A stretch of 12,215 nucleotides of DNA from CAZHRJ01 sp964534765 (GTDB taxonomy: Bacteria; Lindowbacteria; 2-12-FULL-62-27): NCBI GenBank assembly GCA_964534765.1, contig CAZHRJ010000095.1:1-12215 (forward strand), read 5' to 3'. The notes below the pieces were generated by a model. That model did not search any database. It was not told the DNA's origin and was given only the letters and a program-made list of their open reading frames with translations. Shown here piece after piece: positions 6,776 through 12,215 of the stretch. A program made the translations under genes and the position numbers. Numbering within the stretch: position 1 is the first letter of the stretch; each line of letters starts with the position of its first letter.

Positions 6776-8054
6776 AAACTCCCCCCAGACAATCGAAGAA
6801 TCCCGGAAAGGATGTATTGATACACTCGGTGTTGTCAACGGTGACGGAAGTTCCTGTTGATGCGGCAGCGATGAGGATGGCCATGGCGATGCGGTGATCG
6901 GCGTGGGTTTTGAATCGATCCTGCCTTGGCGCCAGACGGCCGCCGGTGATTTCAAACCCGTCCTCATGCTCGACAATGCTGCCGGAAAATCCGCTCACCA
7001 TTTCAACGATGCTCCTGATCCGGTCGCTTTCCTTGACGCGAAGCTCCCGCGCGCCCCGGACGACGGTCCGGCCGGCGGCGGCGGCGGCCAGTATGGAAAG
7101 AATTGGAAGCTCATCAATTAAATTCGGAATCCATTCCACCGGGACCTCGATTCCGCGCAGAGGCGACGATTCCACCGTGATCGTCCCCACCGGCTCGCCG
7201 CATTCCTCCCGGTCCACCCGGTCCCGCACGCGGCCTCCCATTAGCCGGACGGCATCCAGAAAAGCTGTGCGGGTGGGATTGAGTCCAATGTCGCTCAGTT
7301 CAATGCCGCCCAGCCGGTCGGATAGAAGACCCAGAGCGATAAAAAAAGCCGCGGCGGAAAAATCGCCCGGAATCCGGATCTGAAACGGCTTGGGCCGGAC
7401 ACCGCCGCGGAGAGTGATCTCCGAGCCGGAAGACGCCGGCCGGCGATCCACGCGGAGACCCGCGGACTGCATCATTCGTTCCGTATGGTCCCTGGTGACG
7501 GCCGGCTCAAGAATCGCTGTCACGCCATCCGCGAATAGGGTCGCCAGAAGGATCGCTGATTTGACCTGCGCGCTGGCGGGATTCAGTTCCCAGGTAATGG
7601 CCTTAAGCGGCCTTACCCCGGTGACGCGGAACGGAGCTCGAAGCGCTTTTTCGGCCGGCCGGCGGTCCCCCATGGGATCGAATTTCGCTCCCATGAGTTC
7701 GAGCGGCCGGGCGACACGATCCATGGGGCGGGATTTCAAACTGTCATCACCCGTCAGGGCCGCTTGAAAGGGCTGGCCCGCCAGAACCCCCATGAGGAGT
7801 CGAATTCCCGTGCCGGAATTGCCCATGTCGATCGGATCTTTTGGGGCGTACAGGCGGGCGCCTCCCCTGACGGTCAGTCTGGAACCGGAACCCTGAACGT
7901 CACAGCCGATCGATCGAACCGCGGCCAATGTTCTCTGACAGTCCTCGGCCGCCGATACCTGGTCAAGGCGGCTTTCCCCGTCGGCCAGACAGGAAAGCAG
8001 GATGGCGCGATGTGAGATGGATTTGTCCGGAACGAGGGTTGACAGCCGCATCAT
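6753..8054 (-). CDS. aroA: 3-phosphoshikimate 1-carboxyvinyltransferase (EPSP synthase)
   Basis: 433 aa; joins phosphoenolpyruvate to shikimate-3-phosphate in the shikimate pathway. Family motifs: PDKSISHRA (9-17), GNSGTGIR (78-85), SAQVKSA (161-167), RDHTER (188-193), NPTR (259-262), D314 in LIDELP, E342 and R345 in KESDR, DHR (386-388) and TSFPGFF (414-420). RDHTE, SAQVK and NPTR are the signatures described for class II EPSP synthases. The fourth class II signature, GDKS, is altered: the usual VPGDKS loop reads VPDKS, with its glycine missing. Gly81 occupies the place of the Ala100 linked to glyphosate insensitivity in CP4, so tolerance is not implied. The N-terminus is about ten residues shorter than usual; the ATGATG start overlaps the tyrA stop, and no Shine-Dalgarno is clear. 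The last 23 bases overlap the cmk start. Confidence 0.94.
   Translation of the reverse strand: MMRLSTLVPDKSISHRAILLSCLADGESRLDQVSAAEDCQRTLAAVRSIGCDVQGSGSRLTVRGGARLYAPKDPIDMGNSGTGIRLLMGVLAGQPFQAALTGDDSLKSRPMDRVARPLELMGAKFDPMGDRRPAEKALRAPFRVTGVRPLKAITWELNPASAQVKSAILLATLFADGVTAILEPAVTRDHTERMMQSAGLRVDRRPASSGSEITLRGGVRPKPFQIRIPGDFSAAAFFIALGLLSDRLGGIELSDIGLNPTRTAFLDAVRLMGGRVRDRVDREECGEPVGTITVESSPLRGIEVPVEWIPNLIDELPILSILAAAAAGRTVVRGARELRVKESDRIRSIVEMVSGFSGSIVEHEDGFEITGGRLAPRQDRFKTHADHRIAMAILIAAASTGTSVTVDNTECINTSFPGFFDCLGGVYAQSHRH
6776..6786 (-). promoter_or_regulatory. Ribosome binding site of cmk-plsC
   Basis: The minus strand reads GGGGGGAG followed by TTT and the ATG at 6775-6773, all inside the 3' end of aroA. 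The spacing is short (three bases after AG, more if the G-run pairs). It decides the cmk start: the frame is open upstream to 6976, but only this ATG has a Shine-Dalgarno and puts the P-loop at the usual distance from the N-terminus. Confidence 0.6.
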
Positions 8055-9193
8055 CGGAGAACCACCGTAAACTTCGCCTTTCGCAAATACCTCACCGCCG
8101 CCGCGCGCTCCGCCGCGGCCCGAAACGCCAGCCGGATGTTGCCCTCTTCGCCCTCCCGAACATGGAGGACTTCGATGTCCGCGATATTGATGCCGCGCCG
8201 CGACAGCGGCACAACCAGACGCGCGATCGCCCCGGGCTTGTCGGGGATGTTGACGACCAGTTCGAACGCGGCACGAAGCAATCCGCGGCCGATTTTCGGA
8301 ATGCGTCGGCGCAGAGCCGCGCCGCGTGCGATGGATGACTTGACCCGTTTTTCGTCCCGGAGGCGGATGGCCGAGACGATCGTCCGCATTTGACGGCTGA
8401 AGCGGTCCGCAGCTTTCAATACCTCGCGGGCGTTCGTATCAAAAATTTCCCACCAGATATCCGGATCGGCGTCGGCGATCCGTGTGGTGTCCCGAAATCC
8501 TCCCGCGCACAAACCATAGACGACGTCTGAGCGGCCGAAGGACCGGGTGTGCGTGCGAGGGCGAGGCGGGCCGCCGCTGAGAGTGTTGACGAGGGAAGTC
8601 GCGGCCAGATGAGGGAGATGGCTGACCAGTGCGCAGGCGCGATCGTGATCGGCCGGCGCCATCCGGATCACCTTCCCGCCCAAAGCCCTCCACAACGCGG
8701 AAACCAGACTCAGTCCCGGCGGCGGGGTGCGCGGTGTTGGGGTCAGGATGACGGCGGCATTTTCGAACAGAAGGTCGGTTGCGTTTTCGACCCCCGTTTT
8801 TTCGGAGCCCGCCATGGGATGCGCGCCGACGTAAAGGTGCGGTGTGCCGCGAATGCGGGATTCAATCTGCCGGACCAGGAATTCCTTGGTGCTGCCCACG
8901 TCCGTCAGGAGAAGAGTCCGGCGGGCATGAGGCAGAATCGAAGAGACATCCAGCAGCATGCGCCTGACCGGCGTGCACAGAATGACCACGTCCGCTTCCG
9001 CCGCCGCCTTCGCGTCGGTCGACCATCGATCGATCGCGCCCATTTTAACGGCGAGTTTCAGCCGGTCGGGATTGCGTCCGACGCCGATCACCGACTGTAC
9101 GAGCTTTTTTCGTCTGAGCCCAAGACCGATACTGCCGCCGATGAGGCCGACCCCGACGATCGCGACGTGTTTGCCGGCCAGGGTCCGGATCAT
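8051..9193 (-). CDS. tyrA: Prephenate dehydrogenase with C-terminal ACT domain
   Basis: 380 aa; oxidatively decarboxylates prephenate (or arogenate) towards tyrosine. The N-terminal Rossmann domain opens with GVGLIGGSIG (14-23). HPMAGSE (125-131) supplies the conserved His125, SHLPHLAA (191-198) lies in the helical dimerisation domain, and GFRDTTRIA (232-240) is the conserved substrate-region motif. An ACT domain fills about 309-380 (ELVVNIPDKPGAIARL, then RRGINIADIEVLHVRE), the TyrA-ACT layout common in Firmicutes and other groups, and suggests tyrosine feedback. At the end of the second beta-strand, where NAD enzymes usually have Asp, this protein has Gly39-Arg40 (GVGRNPDRL), so NADP use is possible. 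Residues about 206-229 form a Pro/Arg-rich loop longer than I expect. Start and stop both lie in ATGA overlaps (with hisC and aroA), and no Shine-Dalgarno is seen. Confidence 0.94.
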   Translation of the reverse strand: MIRTLAGKHVAIVGVGLIGGSIGLGLRRKKLVQSVIGVGRNPDRLKLAVKMGAIDRWSTDAKAAAEADVVILCTPVRRMLLDVSSILPHARRTLLLTDVGSTKEFLVRQIESRIRGTPHLYVGAHPMAGSEKTGVENATDLLFENAAVILTPTPRTPPPGLSLVSALWRALGGKVIRMAPADHDRACALVSHLPHLAATSLVNTLSGGPPRPRTHTRSFGRSDVVYGLCAGGFRDTTRIADADPDIWWEIFDTNAREVLKAADRFSRQMRTIVSAIRLRDEKRVKSSIARGAALRRRIPKIGRGLLRAAFELVVNIPDKPGAIARLVVPLSRRGINIADIEVLHVREGEEGNIRLAFRAAAERAAAVRYLRKAKFTVVLR

Positions 9194-10305
9194 CTGGGAA
9201 TGGCGCGGATTGCGCGCAGGAGTCGCCGATTTTCGCCGGGCGTGCCGGTCGTGATCCGGATAAAATTCGGCAGTCCGTAGGGGTGAAGCGTGCGGAGGAT
9301 CAGGCCGCGGCGGGCCAGTATGGAGAAAAAATCCCGGCCGGCCATGCCGGCGTCCATCATCAGGAAATTCCCGGCGCTCTGGAAAACCCGGTACCCCAAC
9401 TCGCCAAGCGCCGACCGAAGTTTTTCGCGTTCCCTGGCGTTCGACCGGGCGGCGGATCGGACATGGGATCGATCGCGGATGGCGGCGATGGCCGCAATCT
9501 GGGCGACGGAATTGACGTTGAAGGGAGGCCGGACTTTGTGCAATTCGGCGATGATCGACGGGTGAGCCGCCGCGAACCCGACGCGAAGACCCGCCAGGGC
9601 GTGAATTTTAGAGAACGTGCGAAGAACAACGAGATTGCGGCAGGCCGGCAGATGAGCGATGCCGTCCGGATAATCGGCGGACAAAGAGGCGTATTCGAAG
9701 TAAGCCTCGTCCAGCGCGAAGAGCGTCGACGGAGGGATCGCCCGAAGAATGTCCCGCAGGGCCGGCCGGGCGAGATAGGCGCCGGTGGGATTGTTGGGAT
9801 TGGCCAGGAACACGACGCGTGGGCGGGTGAAACGGATAACCCGGACGAGATCGGCGACATCAATGGAAAAGTCGGCCCGGACGCGCGTTTCCACCGGAAG
9901 CGCGCCTGACATCCGCGCGATCATCGCATATCGGATGAATGAATACTTCGGATAGACTACCGCATCCCTGGGCCGAAGATACGCGCGACCGATCAGATCG
10001 CCGATTTCGTCGCTTCCCGCGCCGATCAGGAGATGATCTTCCGGAACCCGCAGTGATTTGGAGAGAGCCGAGCGCAAGCGCAGGCAGCTGCCGTCGGGAT
10101 ATCGTTCAATGTCTTTGATCGATCGAAGAGCGCGAAGGACGCGGGGGGATGGGCCGTATGGATTTTCGTTGGAGGCCAGCTTAACGGCGCCGCGAGCGGC
10201 TGCGCGGCCCGGCTCGTAGACAGGGAGACCCTCAAGCTCCGGGCGGGGCGCCGGCGGCAGGGATTCACCGGCTTGCGCGGCCGGGCGAGTCGATGCCCGG
10301 GTCAT
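9190..10305 (-). CDS. hisC: Histidinol-phosphate / aromatic aminotransferase, PLP-dependent
   Basis: 371 aa from the chosen start; class I/II PLP aminotransferase of the HisC family. Visible, numbered from that start: KLASNENPYGPSP (44-56), YPDGS (69-73), NPNNPTG (169-175) around the PLP-contacting Asn, D199 and Y202 in FALDEAYFEY, and the Schiff-base lysine K233 in TFSKIHALAGLRVGF. A C-terminal IRITTG contains the likely carboxylate-binding Arg350. The frame is open for 16 more codons upstream to an ATG at 10353, but ATG at 10305 makes a 4-nt ATGA overlap with the pheA stop, as at neighbouring junctions, so I prefer it. HisC family members can transaminate imidazoleacetol phosphate and also phenylpyruvate or 4-hydroxyphenylpyruvate. 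No other his gene is present and the gene sits between pheA and tyrA, so a role in the last step of Phe/Tyr synthesis is a reasonable inference. Substrate range cannot be read from sequence. Confidence 0.92.
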   Translation of the reverse strand: MTRASTRPAAQAGESLPPAPRPELEGLPVYEPGRAAARGAVKLASNENPYGPSPRVLRALRSIKDIERYPDGSCLRLRSALSKSLRVPEDHLLIGAGSDEIGDLIGRAYLRPRDAVVYPKYSFIRYAMIARMSGALPVETRVRADFSIDVADLVRVIRFTRPRVVFLANPNNPTGAYLARPALRDILRAIPPSTLFALDEAYFEYASLSADYPDGIAHLPACRNLVVLRTFSKIHALAGLRVGFAAAHPSIIAELHKVRPPFNVNSVAQIAAIAAIRDRSHVRSAARSNAREREKLRSALGELGYRVFQSAGNFLMMDAGMAGRDFFSILARRGLILRTLHPYGLPNFIRITTGTPGENRRLLRAIRAIPR

Positions 10306-11522
10306 GAAACCGGATTGGTCGGGTAAGAACCGAAAATGCGGAGTTCTTCGCACTCTGACCGGACTTTTGCCAGAGCTCGCCTCACCAACGGATCTTCGAT
10401 GTGGCCCGCAAAGTCAATAAAGAAAACATAGTCGAACGGACTTCGAACGGAGGACCGCTGACGCGCTATTCCCGCCCGGCCCAGACCGCCGGAACTGCGG
10501 GCGGGCCGGGATTCAATCCGGGTCAGATTGATGCGGTTTTGTGAAAAAATCCTGAGCACCCGATTCAGCGCGCCCACCCGGTCTTTTAGATAAAATGCCA
10601 GAGACGTCCGGTCAGCGCCGCTCCGGGGGGACAGGGACTTGCCCAGAACCAAAAACCGGGTCCGATTCTGCCGCGAGGCCTCAATCCCCGATGCCAGAAT
10701 ATTCAGCCCATAGGCGGACGCCAGCGGTTCGGACCCGATCGCCGCGGCGCGGCTGTGCCGCCGGACCACCAAGGCCGCGGCCGCCGTGCTGGCCACCTCA
10801 TGCTGACGCACGCCCGGAAGATGCCGGGCAAGCCACTGCGATGCCTGTGCCAGCCCGTGGGAGTGGGAATAGACCTCGCGGATCCGGTCGAGCCGGGAGG
10901 ATTTTGAGAGAAGCGCCAGCCGGACCCGAAGGGACTCCTCGGCGACAATGAAGAGGTTGGACTTGAGCAGCGCGTCCATCGTGTGATTGACGACGCCTTC
11001 GCTCGAATTTTCAACCGGAGTGACCCCGTAATCCGCCCGGTCATCTTCGACGTCCGAAAAAACCGCCGCGATCGTCGGCATCGACATGTAGTCCGGAGCT
11101 GATCCGAAATGCTGCCGCGCGGCCTGCTCGGTGAACGTCCCGGATGGACCCAGATAGGCGATCCGCTGCGGCCGGGCGAGGTTGCGGGAGGTGGAAAAGA
11201 GTTCAGCGAAAATCCGGCGAAGCGCTTCGTCGGGCAGCGGCCCGCGGTTTTTTCTGCGCAGCCGGTCGAATATTTTTTTCTCCCGGGTTGGATCGTAGAG
11301 CGGAAGGTCGAATTGACCTTTGAGGCTCCCGATCTGCCGCACCAGCCGGAGACGCTCGTTGATCCAGGCCAGAATCTGGGCGTCCAGCCGGTCAATCTTC
11401 CGTCGTATCGGAGCCAGTACCGCCGGCGTCCGGGACGCGGGCGCAGCCCGCACCTGGGGCGCCGGAGACGCTGACCCGGCCGGCCGGCCGGATGGAGGAA
11501 ATGCCGCGGCGGACGGACTCAT
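10302..11522 (-). CDS. pheA: Bifunctional chorismate mutase / prephenate dehydratase (P-protein)
   Basis: 406 aa; converts chorismate to prephenate and then to phenylpyruvate in phenylalanine synthesis. Order: a Pro/Ala-rich N-terminal extension (1-35), an AroQ-type chorismate mutase helix bundle (about 36-115), the dehydratase domain (about 119-296) and an ACT domain (about 305-400). In the mutase, R40, R57, K68, D77 and E81 match E. coli R11, R28, K39, D48 and E52 in exact spacing, but A116 stands where Gln88 (or Glu) is expected. The dehydratase shows YLGPSGTFTEQAA (123-135), TPVENSSEG (168-176) and NRTRF (286-290) with the TRF catalytic motif. The ACT domain keeps GAL (317-319) and ESRP (337-340), the phenylalanine-binding signatures, so Phe feedback is likely. 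About 20 extra Gly/Arg/Ser-rich residues follow ESRP. The start overlaps the scpB stop as ATGA with no Shine-Dalgarno; the stop overlaps the hisC start the same way. Confidence 0.95.
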   Translation of the reverse strand: MSPSAAAFPPSGRPAGSASPAPQVRAAPASRTPAVLAPIRRKIDRLDAQILAWINERLRLVRQIGSLKGQFDLPLYDPTREKKIFDRLRRKNRGPLPDEALRRIFAELFSTSRNLARPQRIAYLGPSGTFTEQAARQHFGSAPDYMSMPTIAAVFSDVEDDRADYGVTPVENSSEGVVNHTMDALLKSNLFIVAEESLRVRLALLSKSSRLDRIREVYSHSHGLAQASQWLARHLPGVRQHEVASTAAAALVVRRHSRAAAIGSEPLASAYGLNILASGIEASRQNRTRFLVLGKSLSPRSGADRTSLAFYLKDRVGALNRVLRIFSQNRINLTRIESRPARSSGGLGRAGIARQRSSVRSPFDYVFFIDFAGHIEDPLVRRALAKVRSECEELRIFGSYPTNPVS

Positions 11523-12157
11523 GAATTCGCCACCGCGCCGCGCTCCGCGGGCGGGTCCTGGGCGACCACCGGCGCCGCCGGCGACGGCTCCATCACCGAC
11601 TGGGTGGACTCTCGAAAGAGGGCGTCCAGCTCGGATTCGTCCGGCATGTCTTTGAGAGACTTCAATCCGAAATATTCGAGGAATCGTGTCGTGGTCACGT
11701 AGAGAAGCGGTGAGCCGGGGACTTCCTTTCGGCCGGCCTGGCGGATGAAGTCCTGCTCCATGAGGCCCTTGATGACCGCGTAACTGTCAACGCCGCGGAT
11801 TTGCTCGACGTCCTGGGCTGTCGCCTCCTCGCCCTCCCGCTGCCGATAGGCGATCACCGACAGGACCTCGAGCGCGGCGCGGGACAGACGCTGGACACGG
11901 CGGATGCCGAATAATTTGGACAGCATCGGTTCGAGACGCGGCCGCGTCGCCAGCCGATATCCTTCCGCGATCTCGACCACTTCGAGCGCGCCGCCCTGTT
12001 CGTCGTACCGGCGCCGCAGGTCCTCGATTCCCGCCCGAACTTCCGAGACCGGCCGGGACAGAACGTCGGCCAGGCGGCGGTCAGTCAGGGGCGAGTCAGA
12101 CACAAAGAAACAGGCCTCGATCAACGACGGCAAAGACAGATCCTCCGGGACGCTCAC
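11519..12157 (-). CDS. scpB: Segregation and condensation protein B
   Basis: ScpB, 212 aa, is the winged-helix partner of the SMC-ScpA condensin that organises and segregates the chromosome in the cytoplasm. Two winged-helix regions are visible, at about residues 8-85 and 92-170. The second carries the family pattern LSRAALEVLSVIAYRQ, then IRGVD (120-124), AGRKEVPGSPLLYVTT (about 141-156) and FLEYFGLKSLKDMP. Compared with the usual form, which runs from AYRQP straight into the IRGV helix, there are about four extra residues (REGEEATAQ region, 107-115) and the usual proline after Gln is missing. The last 40 residues are a Pro/Ala-rich tail without a fold signature. The start is GTG with GGGGAG upstream and a 4-nt overlap with the preceding frame. 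The stop overlaps the pheA start as ATGA. The assignment rests on remembered family patterns and is strong. Confidence 0.93.
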   Translation of the reverse strand: MSVPEDLSLPSLIEACFFVSDSPLTDRRLADVLSRPVSEVRAGIEDLRRRYDEQGGALEVVEIAEGYRLATRPRLEPMLSKLFGIRRVQRLSRAALEVLSVIAYRQREGEEATAQDVEQIRGVDSYAVIKGLMEQDFIRQAGRKEVPGSPLLYVTTTRFLEYFGLKSLKDMPDESELDALFRESTQSVMEPSPAAPVVAQDPPAERGAVANS

Positions 12158-12215
12158 GTCGTCTCCCCGCTGCCGACTCCGACGCGGTCGCCCGGCATGT
12201 CGTCCTCGATTTCAA
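12154..12215 (-). CDS. C-terminal tail of the gene upstream of scpB (possibly scpA), partial
   Basis: Reading the minus strand in from the right edge, one frame stays open for 19 codons and ends in a TGA at 12156-12154. That TGA overlaps the GTG start of scpB as GTGA, the same junction type used through the rest of the operon. The visible tail is acidic and then Gly-rich (begins EIEDDMPGD, ends GSGETT) and carries no diagnostic motif. In most bacteria the gene directly before scpB is scpA, encoding the kleisin subunit of the SMC condensin, and ScpA often ends in an acidic stretch. The scpA identity is therefore inferred from position only; that a coding frame ends here is better supported. 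Confidence 0.5.
   Translation of the reverse strand, partial: EIEDDMPGDRVGVGSGETT
12163..12168 (-). promoter_or_regulatory. Ribosome binding site of scpB
   Basis: The minus strand reads GGGGAG, then five bases, then the GTG start of scpB at 12157. This is one of only two convincing Shine-Dalgarno sequences among the gene starts in the window, and it supports the GTG start. Confidence 0.6.

Noticed and set aside
6776..6976. N-terminal extension of Cmk to the ATG at 6976
   Set aside because: The extra 67 residues are the aroA 3' end read in another frame, do not resemble Cmk, and the ATG at 6775 has a Shine-Dalgarno.
11475..11491. CCGG-rich run (GGCCGGCCGGCC) in the pheA 5' end as a further copy of the repeat unit
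   Set aside because: It lacks the TCCTGC core of the 12-base unit and is what Arg-Pro-Ala-Gly codons look like at high GC.
1..12215. tRNA, rRNA, CRISPR array, transposase, riboswitch or internal terminator
   Set aside because: No cloverleaf-like arms, spaced direct repeats, transposase motifs or hairpin-plus-T-run were seen, and there is no intergenic space to hold leader elements.

Overview
The window is about 12.2 kb of GC-rich bacterial DNA in which every recognisable gene lies on the minus strand, so transcription runs from the right edge (12215) to the left edge (1). In transcription order: the tail of an unidentified gene (probably scpA), scpB, pheA (chorismate mutase/prephenate dehydratase), hisC (histidinol-phosphate/aromatic aminotransferase), tyrA (prephenate dehydrogenase with ACT domain), aroA (EPSP synthase), a fused cmk-plsC gene (cytidylate kinase + 1-acylglycerol-3-phosphate acyltransferase), a divergent ribosomal-protein-S1-like gene, a membrane-anchored TPR protein, a lipoprotein with an NHL-type beta-propeller and a VWA-like domain, and pcm (protein-L-isoaspartate methyltransferase). 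Only the last 67 bases at the left edge are unassigned.

The layout is very compact. No base lies between genes from 68 to 12215. Eight of ten junctions are 4-nt ATGA/GTGA stop-start overlaps, one is an 8-nt overlap and one a 23-nt overlap. Of the starts, only scpB and cmk show a clear Shine-Dalgarno sequence. This points to one long operon with translational coupling. No promoter or terminator is visible inside, so both must lie outside the window.

The middle of the operon is a nearly complete route from shikimate-3-phosphate to phenylalanine and tyrosine (aroA, pheA, tyrA, hisC as aminotransferase; aroC is not here). The ACT domains on PheA and TyrA suggest allosteric feedback. It is joined to chromosome segregation (scpB), CMP recycling and phosphatidate synthesis (cmk-plsC), translation (S1) and an envelope/protein-repair tail (TPR, NHL-VWA lipoprotein, pcm). 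The aroA-cmk-S1 order is a widespread bacterial arrangement. The lipobox protein and PlsC are compatible with a Gram-negative-type cell, but I cannot name the phylum. A run of exactly 10 Ns in plsC looks like a scaffold gap in a draft or metagenomic assembly.

The points most worth a second look are: the Cmk-PlsC fusion and the reading-frame evidence about its gap; an inverted short repeat coding for Ala-Gly-Pro-Ala linkers in two neighbouring genes; substitutions at normally conserved sites in AroA (lost glycine in the PGDKS loop) and in the PheA mutase domain (Ala at the Gln88/Glu position); a very divergent S1 protein; and the TPR/NHL-VWA pair, whose function I do not recognise.
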